Part shown: positions 9,201-17,406 of the stretch, piece after piece | How positions within the stretch are numbered: position 1 is the first letter of the stretch | Layout of the letters: every line of letters starts with the position of its first letter | NCBI GenBank assembly: GCA_029245345.1 | Contig: JAQWPM010000028.1 | Coordinates: 1 to 35,115 of the forward strand | Reading direction: 5' to 3' | From: Longimicrobiales bacterium | GTDB taxonomy: Bacteria > Gemmatimonadota > Gemmatimonadetes > Longimicrobiales > Gaopeijiaceae | DNA length: 35,115 nt | Translations under genes and position numbers: made by a program | Notes under the pieces: model-generated | Told to the model about the DNA's origin: nothing | What the model saw: the letters and a program-made list of their open reading frames with translations, nothing else | Database searches by the model: none

Positions 9201-9610
9201 TTGCCCTCGTCCTAACAGGACAGGGACTGAACACGATGAGCCTGATCGGGGCGGTGATCCTGGTTGGAATCGTCGTGAACGATGCGATCGTAAAAGTCGA
9301 TTTCATCAACCAGTCACGTGAACAGGGGATGCAGCTACGGGCGGCCATTTTGAAAGCGGGAAGGGTTCGACTCCGCCCCATCATCATGACGACAGTCACC
9401 ACAGTATTGGGTCTTACCCCGATGGCACTCGGGATCGGCAGAGGGTCGGACCTACGGGCCCCGCTGGCCATCGCCGTGATCGGCGGTTTGCTCGTAGCCA
9501 CTGCACTGACGCTGATCATCGTGCCGGTCGTGTACCAATCGATAGAGAACATCCGCCACATGGTCACGGGTGGCGCGCTAGACCCTGAGTCGGTGCCGGC
9601 GGGGGACTGA
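6299..9610 (+). CDS. RND efflux pump inner-membrane transporter (first of two)
   Basis: The 1103-residue transporter has the HAE1-like duplicated layout: TM1, a large periplasmic porter loop, TM2-6, then a repeat. TM4 carries GMLVDNSIVVLEN (Asp415-Asn416), where AcrB has two aspartates, and TM10 carries GIVVNDAIVKVDF (Asn994, Lys999), where AcrB has Lys940. This single-Asp arrangement is common in SwrC-like members. Two additions are notable: a Gly-rich run near 247-263 in the porter domain, and an extended amphipathic linker of about 75 residues between TM6 and TM7 (about 505-580). I chose GTG 6299 because GGGAG lies nine bases upstream and the protein then opens MSIPSVSTTRPVAVWM, as usual; a GTG 21 bases earlier is in frame but less likely. 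The substrate cannot be predicted. Confidence 0.93.
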   Translation: MSIPSVSTTRPVAVWMLFLAVILLGGISYVRLPIDLLPDVSYPRLVIYTSYPDVAPAEVERQITERIEGEAAAVPGVERVTSVSREGVSLVTLRFAWGTDMDFAMLNVRERMDNVRDALPESATRPSILRVDPESEPIMTLSVAGGSDLWQTKEMAETVFRRRLEQLDGVAQASVSGGLDREIQVEVDPWLLDSYGLTIAEISRALDQANVSAPGGTILQGRYRYPLRTLGEFQDVEEIASVVVARQAIGAGAGGGGSGGAPNEGYRVVRLGDIARVTDGFADRESIARYAGEESVGVLVFKEAGANTVSVAAAVEDVLEELAIEYPAMRIDVADSQAGFIADSISNVVQALIFGGVLAFLVLFFFLRDPRYPVAIALAIPISVVGTFTLMEAAGVSLNIMSLGGLALGVGMLVDNSIVVLENIFRHREELGDDPVAAATIGTEEVQSAITASTLTTISVFGPIIYVEGVAGELFKDLSLAVAFSLLVSLLVALTLLPSLAARFAGGEAPARVAPAKAGRPKGVFRTIGWALKGAFLAPFRLMRGAWRLTADLLKFWGGGLGKMLSTVFTPMLNAFDRRFDRFAEWYHVVLERSLERPGPVLVGSAVALILTVATGAVLQRDLLPDVDQGGFSIRLELDEGTALDATIEAATQIESAALADPDVAAVFSNVGRDVRAYAGGEEASGLHTASFQVRVKEGVRTHAVAERLRGLANRFPPGALSVETGQATALGTMLGGSEADVAVRVRSEDLDAAYEVAEEVRSRMSVLPTIGNVRIGTERGQPEVQIEIDRAACASYGIDPRLVAETVDRSMRGDIATEFVDFDRKIDVVVRYPDDMRYSRATLDGLRVQGVPIRELVTIREAMGPAQVRREDQARVLPVYADVVEGGLDQGIGDIQVALSDMVPSRDVRWQVGGENEEMRRSFRDLAFAFGLALILVYMILAAQFESFVHPLTILVSVPLALVGAVLALVLTGQGLNTMSLIGAVILVGIVVNDAIVKVDFINQSREQGMQLRAAILKAGRVRLRPIIMTTVTTVLGLTPMALGIGRGSDLRAPLAIAVIGGLLVATALTLIIVPVVYQSIENIRHMVTGGALDPESVPAGD

Positions 9611-9613
9611 CCC

Positions 9614-12600
9614 ATGATCCGGATGAGCTTGAGGCGGCCGGTCGCGGTTGCAATGACCTACACGGCGGTGGCGTTACTGGGCCTCGCCGCCTGGCAGAAC
9701 ATCCCGATCGAGATGCTCCCGGAAACGCAACTTCCGCAGCTGACGGTGAGAGGGGCATGGCGTGGAGCTTCACCTGAAACGGTTGAGGCGTTCCTGACCG
9801 CGCCTCTCGAAGCCGCCATCCAGCAGGTGGAGGGCGTCGAGAAGATCGTTTCGGAGTCCTTTGAGGCCGAGAGTTCGGGCGTAGGAACCGCCCAGATCGT
9901 GGTTGAGTTCGATCGCGACACGGATATGGACTTCGCACGCCTCGACTTGGCGGAGCGAATCGCCACTCTAGGGGAGTCGCTGCCGCCCGGCATCGACCGG
10001 ATTAACGTCGAGCCTTATGTGCCCGAGGAGTTCCAGGAGCAGAGTCAGCCGTTCTTGTCGTACACCTTTTGGGGCCCGTACACGCTCGAAGCGCTTCGCC
10101 AACACTTGGACGATGTGGTGCAGCCGGAACTTGCTCAGGTAGATGGCGTGGCCTTGGTGCGGGTGTACGGTGGGCGTGAGCGACGCCTCGAAATCAATCT
10201 CGACGAAGTACAACTTGCAGCGTTGGGCCTGGATCCCTGGACGATTCAGCAGGCCATTGGAGACCTCGATCTCGTGCGCGAGGCCGGAGCGATCCGAGAA
10301 AGCGACAATCAGCGCACGATTACCATCGTGAACCGGCCGGCGAGCGCGGAGGACGTTCGCAACGCGGTAATCTCTGCCGCCGATGGGACCCCGATCCGTG
10401 TGTCAGACATCGCGACCGTTCACGACACCTACGAAGAGGCATTGTCCTTCTCGCGCATCAATGGGCGACCCGCGGTTCGATTCCAAGTCATCAAGGATAT
10501 TGGGGTGAACACCGTCCAGGTCGCCGATGCGGTGAAGGCCCGGCTGGTCGAACTCGAGAGACTCAGCCCCTTCGGCACAGAATTCGTGCTGGATCGGGAT
10601 GAGAGTGAGGACATTGAGCGGCAACTCACGGATCTGCGCACACGCGCGTTGTTCAGCGCCGTAGTGATCTTCGTGGTGCTGTTGCTCTTTTTGCGCTCGT
10701 TCCGGTCCGCGGCGCTCGTATTTGCAACGATCGTGTTCAGCGTCCTAATCGCGCTGAATCTGATCTATTTCGGTGGTCTGACGCTCAATCTCCTCACGCT
10801 CATGGGTCTCGCCATGGGTTTTGGCCTCATCGTCGATAACTCGATCGTCGTGCTCGAAAACGTGTATAGGCGATGGCAACGCGGAGAAGACGCGTTCGAA
10901 GCAGCGGAGGAGGGAGCGAAAGAGGTCGTTCTTCCGATCCTGGCGTCCACCGCGACCACACTCATCGTCTTTGTCCCGTTCGTGTACCTACAGGGTGAGC
11001 TGAGGGTCTTCTACGTCCCTTTGGCGATCGTGGTCGCACTGACCTTGGTCGCGTCCATCTTCGTGGCGTTCACGTTCATTCCGACGCTCGCAGCACGCTT
11101 CCTGAAGGGCGGGGCCCTACGTGGGTCCACAGGACCGAAACAGCCGCTCTACGTCCGCTTCTACTCCGATGTGGTCTCGTTCACCGTAAGGAACCCATGG
11201 TTCGCCATCATGGTGGCCGGGGGCGTGTTCGGAGGCTCGTACCACCTGTTTGACCGCTATGTGAACACGTGGGCGATGTGGGGCGGGGGATTTGGGGGCA
11301 GGACCTACATCCAGGTCTTTGTAGATCTCCCGCGGGGGTCGAATCTGGAGCGATCCGACCAATTGGTGCAGTTCTTCGAGGAACGCATCGAGGAAATGCC
11401 CGAAGTGGAGCAGTACACGGCGGATATCTACGGAAACCGTGGATATATGGAGATTACGTTCCCGGATTCGTTGGAGAACACACAGGTCCCGGGTGCCATC
11501 AAGGAGCAGATGGTGGCGTACAGCCACACGTTCACGGGTGCCACGGTGCGAGTGTACGGCTTCGGGCCGTCCTTCTACGGAGGGGGGTCGAGTGCCCCGA
11601 ACTATGCGATTCAGGTCCTCGGCTATAACTACGAGGAAGTACGAAATATTGCCGAAGAATTGGGCAGGCGACTCGAGAGATTGAATCGGGTTCAGGAGGT
11701 GGATACCAACTCCTCTTCGGGGCGATTCAATCGTGACAAGGCATCAGAATACGTCGTGTTCGTGGACCGTAACCGACTTTCCCACCATGGACTTACGGTC
11801 GATGGTCTCGTGCGAAATATGAATGCTGCGATTGGTGGTGCCGCACAACTCGGGTACGTGAAGCTGGGCGGAGAAGAGGTCCAATACCAAGTGAAGCTGG
11901 AGAAGACGGTCGACATGGACGTCCTGCAGCTCACCGAGACGCTCATCGACACACCTGATGGCCGCCGGATCAGGCTCGGTGACGTGATGCGCATGGAGTC
12001 CCGGGACATCTTGGCCCGAATCCGCAGGGAAAACCAACAGTACGAACGGACCGTGGCTTATGAGTTCCGGGGCCCGCAGAAGCTCGGGGACCTCTATCAC
12101 GAAAATGTGATCAACACGACTGAGGTCATGCCCGGATATACAGTGAAAAAGGGCGAATCTGGCTTCTCGATCAGCCAGGAGCAGCAGCAACAGATCTGGC
12201 TCGTGATCGCGATCGCGCTCCTTCTTGTGTACATGGTGACGGCGGCGCTCTTCGAGTCGTTGCTGCAGCCTCTGTGCGTGATCTTCACAGTCCCGATGGC
12301 GTTGATTGGGGTGTATCTCATCTTCTTCTACACCGGGGCGTCCTTCACGCGGGAGGCGTACATCGGGGTGATCATGATGTTCGGAATCGTTGTAAACAAT
12401 GCGATTCTGCTTGTGGATCACGTGAACGGGGTCCGTCGAAGGGCCCCGGAGCTCCCTCTGCAGGACGCGATCGTAGACGGGACTGTGGAACGGGTACGGC
12501 CCATCTTGATGACCACCGCGACGACCGTATTAGGCCTGATGCCCTTGGTGTTGTTCGGTGACAACACCGGCTCGAACATCTGGGACGCATTGGCTCTGGT

Positions 12601-12751
12601 CCTGATCGGAGGTTTGTTGTCCTCCACTCTCTTTGTGCTGACGATCACCCCGGCTGTCTACCACATTCTTGAACGCGGGAAGGCTAGGGCTGTTGCGGTT
12701 CCTGCTAAATCCGTGGCCTCTGTCCCCCAGCCAGCCCCGGTGTCCGGCTAA
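9614..12751 (+). CDS. RND efflux pump inner-membrane transporter (second of two)
   Basis: The 1045-residue RND transporter is clearly distinct from the preceding one. It opens MIRMSLRRPVAVAMTYTAVALLG, a standard TM1, and has two porter loops. TM4 has GFGLIVDNSIVVLENVY (Asp408-Asn409) and TM10 has MFGIVVNNAILLVDHVN (Asn928-Asn929). As in its neighbour, the AcrB lysine 940 position is Asn. Aromatic and glycine-rich segments (MWGGGFGGRTY and YGFGPSFYGGGSS) fall in the second porter loop. GGGGGAC precedes the ATG by about seven bases, and the gap to the previous stop is three bases. With a single adaptor and a single channel in the operon, the two pumps may share them or form a mixed trimer, as MdtB and MdtC do in E. 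coli. That is inference. Confidence 0.93.
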   Translation: MIRMSLRRPVAVAMTYTAVALLGLAAWQNIPIEMLPETQLPQLTVRGAWRGASPETVEAFLTAPLEAAIQQVEGVEKIVSESFEAESSGVGTAQIVVEFDRDTDMDFARLDLAERIATLGESLPPGIDRINVEPYVPEEFQEQSQPFLSYTFWGPYTLEALRQHLDDVVQPELAQVDGVALVRVYGGRERRLEINLDEVQLAALGLDPWTIQQAIGDLDLVREAGAIRESDNQRTITIVNRPASAEDVRNAVISAADGTPIRVSDIATVHDTYEEALSFSRINGRPAVRFQVIKDIGVNTVQVADAVKARLVELERLSPFGTEFVLDRDESEDIERQLTDLRTRALFSAVVIFVVLLLFLRSFRSAALVFATIVFSVLIALNLIYFGGLTLNLLTLMGLAMGFGLIVDNSIVVLENVYRRWQRGEDAFEAAEEGAKEVVLPILASTATTLIVFVPFVYLQGELRVFYVPLAIVVALTLVASIFVAFTFIPTLAARFLKGGALRGSTGPKQPLYVRFYSDVVSFTVRNPWFAIMVAGGVFGGSYHLFDRYVNTWAMWGGGFGGRTYIQVFVDLPRGSNLERSDQLVQFFEERIEEMPEVEQYTADIYGNRGYMEITFPDSLENTQVPGAIKEQMVAYSHTFTGATVRVYGFGPSFYGGGSSAPNYAIQVLGYNYEEVRNIAEELGRRLERLNRVQEVDTNSSSGRFNRDKASEYVVFVDRNRLSHHGLTVDGLVRNMNAAIGGAAQLGYVKLGGEEVQYQVKLEKTVDMDVLQLTETLIDTPDGRRIRLGDVMRMESRDILARIRRENQQYERTVAYEFRGPQKLGDLYHENVINTTEVMPGYTVKKGESGFSISQEQQQQIWLVIAIALLLVYMVTAALFESLLQPLCVIFTVPMALIGVYLIFFYTGASFTREAYIGVIMMFGIVVNNAILLVDHVNGVRRRAPELPLQDAIVDGTVERVRPILMTTATTVLGLMPLVLFGDNTGSNIWDALALVLIGGLLSSTLFVLTITPAVYHILERGKARAVAVPAKSVASVPQPAPVSG

Positions 12752-12857
12752 CCGAGGTGTCCCTGTGCGGGGACGTAGATGTACCCTCGGGTGGATCACA
12801 CCGCTCTCCGGGGGAGCACAGGCCGCTAAAATAAAGGGGTTTCTGGGGCCACATGTT

Positions 12858-12873
12858 TGGCACAAGCCTTGCT
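12858..12873 (+). promoter_or_regulatory. Sigma-54 (RpoN) promoter of the barrel/secreted-protein unit
   Basis: TGGCAC-N5-TTGCT matches the sigma-54 -24/-12 consensus fully, with the GG and GC dinucleotides correctly ten bases apart. The predicted start is near 12884, which leaves a leader of about 35 bases containing GGAGAG just before the ATG at 12919. It lies in a true intergenic gap and in the right orientation. Such promoters need an AAA+ activator; none is encoded in this window. Confidence 0.72.
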
Positions 12874-12918
12874 TTTAGTCCTATTGCGGGAACATGGTGT
12901 TGCACACGGAGAGACGAC

Positions 12919-13680
12919 ATGATTCGGAAGCACGTTCGAGGGACTCGCGCGATCTTGGGGGCTGTGGCTGCTTTGGTGGCCGCGCCTGCTGCAGTTGTGG
13001 CCCAGTCCGGTGGGGAGGGATTCCTCTTCAATCAGCCGCGTGTCACTGTGAGCATACGGAGCGGCTACGCGTTACCACGTGCCGGAAGCGACATCTACGA
13101 CCACACAATTTCGCAGCTCACGATTGATCGTGGTGACTTCGCAAGCGGCTACTTCGGTGGTGAAATCGCGGCCCGGCTGACGAATCGTCTCGATCTCGCA
13201 CTCGGCGCAGGTTACTCCAGCTCCTCAACGCAATCTGAGTTCCGCGATTGGGTAGACGGGGACGACCTGCCCATTGAGCAGACGACGGACCTGTCGACGA
13301 CAGCCCTTACGCTCAGCGCCAAGTACTACCTGACGAATCGTGGACGGTCTGTGGGGCGCTTCGCCTGGATCCCCACCAAGTTCAATGCTTTTGTGGGTGC
13401 CGGGGTAGGAATCACGAACTTCGACTTCTTACAGCGCGGGGACTGGGTCGATTTCGAGACCTTTGACGTCTTCAACACCAAGTACCGCTCAAACGGTGCT
13501 ACGGGGTCGACGCACGCGTTCGCGGGTCTCGACATGTCTCTGACTAAGAACCTTTTCCTTACGGGAGAGGGTAGATATAGCTGGGCAAAAGGTGACCTCG
13601 ATCGGTACCATTTCGAGGGGTTTGAGAAGATGGATCTTTCCGGTTTGCAACTGTCGATCGGCATTTCGGCCCGCTTCTAG
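12919..13680 (+). CDS. Outer-membrane beta-barrel protein of unknown role
   Basis: The 253-residue product begins with a clear signal peptide (basic MIRKHVRGTR, hydrophobic AILGAVAALVAAPA, cleavage near AVVAQ at about 28). The mature part is a series of alternating-polarity strands, such as RVTVSIRSGYAL, RLDLALGAGYSS, ALTLSAKYYLT, KFNAFVGAGVGI and LFLTGEGRYSW. It ends SGLQLSIGISARF, with the terminal Phe typical of a BAM recognition signal. Length and pattern fit a small eight- to ten-strand porin-like or OmpW/OmpA-type barrel. I do not recognise a specific family. GGAGAG lies six bases before the ATG. An upstream in-frame ATG at 12853 lies upstream of the sigma-54 promoter and would spoil the signal peptide, so I rejected it. 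The gene is probably transcribed with the next gene, 16 bases downstream. Confidence 0.82.
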   Translation: MIRKHVRGTRAILGAVAALVAAPAAVVAQSGGEGFLFNQPRVTVSIRSGYALPRAGSDIYDHTISQLTIDRGDFASGYFGGEIAARLTNRLDLALGAGYSSSSTQSEFRDWVDGDDLPIEQTTDLSTTALTLSAKYYLTNRGRSVGRFAWIPTKFNAFVGAGVGITNFDFLQRGDWVDFETFDVFNTKYRSNGATGSTHAFAGLDMSLTKNLFLTGEGRYSWAKGDLDRYHFEGFEKMDLSGLQLSIGISARF

Positions 13681-13696
13681 GGTGAGGAAGAGAAAG

Positions 13697-14932
13697 ATGA
13701 ACAACGGATACGGACGCAGGTCATGGGTAACGGCTCTTGCCGTGGCACTCTCGCTCGCCTCTACGGTCGCTGCGGCGGCCCAGGAAACGGACGGCCGGTG
13801 GACTGCCTTCTATGGATGTTGGGAGCCGGTGGATGAGACCGTGGATCGTGGAGTTCTGTGTGTCCGTCCTGAAGCGGGCGGCGTCGAGCTCTACACGGTT
13901 GTCGACGGCATCATCACCACCAGCGATGCAATCGTCGCGGACGGCGGACGCAACGAAACAAGCGTTGAAGGTTGCGAGGGCTGGGAGTCAGCGACTTTCT
14001 CGGACGACGGGCGCCGCGTATTCACGTCTTCCGAGTTCGTATGCGGCGAGGAAACGCCACGTTCGGCCACCGGGGTGATGTCACTCGTTGCTCCGACGCG
14101 CTGGATCGATGTCCGCTCGGTGGACGTTGATGGCGAGAAGGTCGCCTGGGTCCAGCACTACCAGTTGGTCGGCCCGGAACGGTTGGCTGAAGAAGGAATT
14201 GAGGACATCACGGCTGATATTGGGATGGCTGTGCGCACGGCCAGGATGGCCGCTTCGGGGTCAATCGGGATCAACGATGTGGAAGAGGCCACCGTCTTGA
14301 TGGACGCAAAAGCCGTCGAAACGTGGATTGCGGAGCGCGGCGAGCGCTTCGACATCGACGCGGACGAGCTTATCCGTATGGCCGACGCAGGAATACCTGA
14401 GAATGTGATCGATGTCGTCGTTGCCGTGTCGTACCCAGAGACCTTTACAGTCAACGGTGGCTCGGAAATGCAAGAACGACCCACGGCACGCGGTGCCCGA
14501 GCTGGTGTCTTCGGGGACGCGTATGGACTCGGAATTCGCACGGGCGGTCGCGGCTACGGGGTCCGGTCCGCCTTCTGGGACCCGTTCTACTACGGGTATA
14601 GCCCTTACCGGTCCTCGATGGGGTACGGGTACGGGAATAGCTACGGCTACGGGAACGGCTACGGCTCATACGGAATGCCCTACGGCGGCTATTACTACAG
14701 GCCGATTACGGTGGTCGTCGAGCCGAGGACGCCGGAAAACCGGGCTCGTGTCGTTAACGGCCGCGGTTATTCGCGGCCTGGTGGAGGTAGCAGTGCCGGC
14801 GCGGGTTCGTCGCCCAGATCGGGTGCCAGTTCTTCACCGCCTCGTAGTTCAGGGGGGGCGACGGGTGCTGCCTCGAGTGGTGGGTCCAGCACCGCGAAGC
14901 CGCGCACCGCGAAGCCACGGGGCGGTCGTTAG
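13697..14932 (+). CDS. Secreted protein with four cysteines and a Tyr/Gly-rich segment, unknown function
   Basis: The 411-residue protein has a signal peptide (hydrophobic about 11-28, likely cleavage in AAAAQE). A first globular region (about 30-155) holds four cysteines (41, 55, 93, 116), which could form two disulfides, and reads like an extracellular beta domain. A helical region (about 160-250) follows. Then comes a Tyr/Gly-rich run (about 274-335), with GYGYGNSYGYGNGYGSYG at its centre, and a Ser/Gly/Pro-rich tail ending in a duplicated KPRTAKPR. No known domain was recognised by eye. The Tyr/Gly segment resembles adhesive or surface-layer low-complexity sequence, but that is only an analogy. 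GAGGAAG precedes the ATG. The gene follows the barrel gene closely and ends 22 bases before a strong terminator. Confidence 0.75.
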   Translation: MNNGYGRRSWVTALAVALSLASTVAAAAQETDGRWTAFYGCWEPVDETVDRGVLCVRPEAGGVELYTVVDGIITTSDAIVADGGRNETSVEGCEGWESATFSDDGRRVFTSSEFVCGEETPRSATGVMSLVAPTRWIDVRSVDVDGEKVAWVQHYQLVGPERLAEEGIEDITADIGMAVRTARMAASGSIGINDVEEATVLMDAKAVETWIAERGERFDIDADELIRMADAGIPENVIDVVVAVSYPETFTVNGGSEMQERPTARGARAGVFGDAYGLGIRTGGRGYGVRSAFWDPFYYGYSPYRSSMGYGYGNSYGYGNGYGSYGMPYGGYYYRPITVVVEPRTPENRARVVNGRGYSRPGGGSSAGAGSSPRSGASSSPPRSSGGATGAASSGGSSTAKPRTAKPRGGR

Positions 14933-14954
14933 ATCAGCACCACTTCGTTGAACG

Positions 14955-14989
14955 AGAAGGGCCCGAGGCGAAATGCCTCGGGCCCTTCT
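14955..14989 (+). terminator. Strong hairpin terminator after the barrel/secreted-protein unit
   Basis: AGAAGGGCCCGAGGC pairs perfectly with GCCTCGGGCCCTTCT over 15 bases around the loop GAAAT. GAACG and CGTTC extend the stem beyond a two-base bulge. The downstream stretch is T-rich but interrupted. Confidence 0.75.
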
Positions 14990-15037
14990 GTCGTTCTGCT
15001 TGAGCCACTGCTACCGCTCCACTGAGACTGGCCCATG

Positions 15038-15046
15038 TGCTAGTTT
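15038..15046 (+). promoter_or_regulatory. Putative extended -10 element of glnS
   Basis: TGC-TAGTTT resembles an extended -10 (TGn plus hexamer). A start about seven bases later would fall at or just before the glnS ATG at 15055, giving a nearly leaderless message, which agrees with the absence of a ribosome site there. No good -35 is visible. Confidence 0.3.
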
Positions 15047-15054
15047 CTCACCCC

Positions 15055-17406
15055 ATGGACGAGACCAAGGGCGCGAGCCCAAACACCGACTTTATCCGCC
15101 AGATTGTGGCGTCCGACCTCGAGAAGGGGCGTTATGACGAAGTCGTCACGCGTTTCCCGCCCGAGCCGAACGGCTACCTGCATCTGGGTCATGTGAAAGC
15201 GATCTGCGTGAGCTTCGGGATCGCCGAGGACTTCGGCGGCCGATGCCACCTTCGCTACGACGACACGAACCCGGAGAAAGAGAGTGAGGAGTTCGCGCTC
15301 TCGATGCAGGAAGACATCCGCTGGCTGGGCTTCGACTGGGGGGAGCACCTCTACTACGGCTCGGACTACTTCGAACAGATGTATGACTTCGCGGTGGTGC
15401 TCATCAACAAAGGGCTCGCATACGTCGATTCCCAGGACGCCGAGGAGATCCGAGAGCACCGTGGGACCGTGACCGAGGCTGGCGTGCACAGCCCGTTCAG
15501 AGATCGTTCGGTCGAGGACAATCTCGATCTCTTCGGCCGAATGCGTGCAGGGGAGTTCGGGGATGGGGCCCATGTCCTGCGCGCCAAAATCGACATGGGC
15601 TCGTCCAACATGATCATGCGTGACCCGATCCTTTATAGGATCCGGCACGCGCATCATTTCAGGCAGGGCGACGATTGGTGCATCTACCCGCTGTACGACT
15701 ATGCTCACTGCTTGGAAGACGCCATCGAGGGAGTGACCCACTCTCTTTGCACTATGGAGTTCGAACTCAACAGGACTCTGTATGACTGGGTGCTCGAGAA
15801 TGTCGGGTTCGAAGAGCCCCGTCCGCACCAGTATGAGTTCGCCCCTCTCGTGGTCGAACATGCGGTGCTGTCCAAGCGGCAGATCGCTCCATTAGTCAAC
15901 GATGGGGTCGTAAGCGGTTGGGACGATCCCCGACTGTCTACGTTGCGGGGGTTCAGACGTCGCGGAGTGCCGCCTGAAGCCATGCGCAACTTCGTGAACA
16001 TGGTTGGCATTGCGCGGACCGAGTCGACCATCGACGTCGCGAAGTTCGACTTCTCCGTGCGGGAGGTCCTTAACCAGACGTCTCCGCGTGTGATGGCGGT
16101 CCTAGATCCACTGAAGATTGTCCTCACGAATTACGCCTCGGGCGAAGTCGAGTGGCTCGACGCTCCGTACTTCCCGCACGATATACCGCTCGAGGGTACC
16201 CGCCAGGTGCCTTTCACACGTGAACTCTACATTGAGCGTTCCGACTTCTCCGAGGATCCGCCGAAGGGTTATCGGCGACTCATCCCGGGTGCGGAAGTAC
16301 GCCTCCGGTACGGATATGTGGTGCGCTGCGACGAGGTCGTCCGAGATGACGACGGCCGGGTGAGCGAGCTGCACTGTAGTTACGACCCGGAGACGCGTGG
16401 CGGAAACACACCCGATGGGCGAAAGGTGAAGGGAACGATCCAATGGGTCTCCGCGTCCGAGGGTCTGGAGGCTGAAGTCAGATTGTACGATCGCCTCTTT
16501 CTGGACGCCGACGAGGTAGAAGGTGGAGACGACGAGCCGGATCTTCTCGCGCTCGTGAATCCGGCTTCGCTCACCAGGGTCGAAGGTGCCTGGATCGAGC
16601 CGTCTGTTGTGAACGACGACCGAGATGTTCGCTACCAGTTCGAGCGGACGGGGTACTTCTGGCGCGACCCTGTCGACGGCGCCGGGGATGCGCTCGTGTT
16701 CAATAGAATCGTGACGCTGAAGGACACGTGGAGCAGGAAGTCCGCGGAGAAACTTCAGGGTCAGCCTGTTGAGCCCAAGAGACCCAAGAAGGTAGCCAGC
16801 CAAGGGACGGCGCCGGGGGATCGGCCCGTCGTAAGCGAGGGGCGCTCTGAGGCTCGTGATGCGGATCCGGAACTGGCTGCTCGCTTCGAACGGTATCAGA
16901 GTGCAATGGGCCTCAGCGTCGAGCATGCGGACCTGCTGACACGGTTGCTGACTACGTCTGATTTTTTCGAGGCGGCGGTCAGTGTTCAGGCCTCGCCGGT
17001 GGACCTCGCGGCCTGGATGGCGACCGATCTCCGTGGCCTTCTAGGAGACCGAAGCCTTACGGACCTGACGTTTGGTGGGGAGGGGCTCGGCGCCCTAGTG
17101 GCGCTCGTGGAGTCCGGGCGTCTGACCCGGCGCGCCGCGAAGGACGTACTCGCTCGAATGGTCTTGGACGGGGGTGACCCCGAGTCGCTCATGACCGAGA
17201 TGGGCCTTGAAGTCATGGGCGTTGGCGACGCATTGGGTGCCGCCGTCGACGAAGTCCTCGGCCGGTGGCCGGACAAGGTCGACGCGTATCGCGCGGGCAA
17301 CAAGAATTTGCTTGGGATGTTCGTTGGGCAGGTGATGAAGGCTACCGGTGGTGCCGCGGACCCGCATGCGGTCCGATCATTCCTATCTGAGAGGCTGGAC
17401 AGCTGA
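15055..17406 (+). CDS. glnS: Glutaminyl-tRNA synthetase with C-terminal YqeY/GatB-type tail
   Basis: This enzyme charges tRNA-Gln directly. The class I catalytic core shows PPEPNGYLHLGH (HIGH equivalent at 43-46), RYDDTNPEKE and the KMSKS equivalent VLSKR (271-275). Two anticodon-binding barrels follow, up to about 560. After a charged linker rich in Lys/Arg/Pro, a helical domain of about 180 residues resembles YqeY and the GatB C-terminal tail (for example ARFERYQSAMGLS, SGRLTRRAAKDVLARMV and NKNLLGMFVGQVMKATGG). Deinococcus GlnRS is a known case of this fusion; the extra domain aids tRNA binding. Total length is 783, against about 550 for E. coli. I chose ATG 15055; the in-frame GTG 15037 adds six residues and also lacks a ribosome site. 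The last base of its stop codon is the first base of the gltX start. Confidence 0.95.
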   Translation: MDETKGASPNTDFIRQIVASDLEKGRYDEVVTRFPPEPNGYLHLGHVKAICVSFGIAEDFGGRCHLRYDDTNPEKESEEFALSMQEDIRWLGFDWGEHLYYGSDYFEQMYDFAVVLINKGLAYVDSQDAEEIREHRGTVTEAGVHSPFRDRSVEDNLDLFGRMRAGEFGDGAHVLRAKIDMGSSNMIMRDPILYRIRHAHHFRQGDDWCIYPLYDYAHCLEDAIEGVTHSLCTMEFELNRTLYDWVLENVGFEEPRPHQYEFAPLVVEHAVLSKRQIAPLVNDGVVSGWDDPRLSTLRGFRRRGVPPEAMRNFVNMVGIARTESTIDVAKFDFSVREVLNQTSPRVMAVLDPLKIVLTNYASGEVEWLDAPYFPHDIPLEGTRQVPFTRELYIERSDFSEDPPKGYRRLIPGAEVRLRYGYVVRCDEVVRDDDGRVSELHCSYDPETRGGNTPDGRKVKGTIQWVSASEGLEAEVRLYDRLFLDADEVEGGDDEPDLLALVNPASLTRVEGAWIEPSVVNDDRDVRYQFERTGYFWRDPVDGAGDALVFNRIVTLKDTWSRKSAEKLQGQPVEPKRPKKVASQGTAPGDRPVVSEGRSEARDADPELAARFERYQSAMGLSVEHADLLTRLLTTSDFFEAAVSVQASPVDLAAWMATDLRGLLGDRSLTDLTFGGEGLGALVALVESGRLTRRAAKDVLARMVLDGGDPESLMTEMGLEVMGVGDALGAAVDEVLGRWPDKVDAYRAGNKNLLGMFVGQVMKATGGAADPHAVRSFLSERLDS

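Noticed and set aside
12853-12918. Upstream ATG 12853 for the barrel protein
   Set aside because: It lies before the predicted sigma-54 start site and would mask the signal peptide; ATG 12919 has GGAGAG.
15037-15054. GTG 15037 as glnS start
   Set aside because: It adds six residues, has no ribosome site, and overlaps the likely -10 element.
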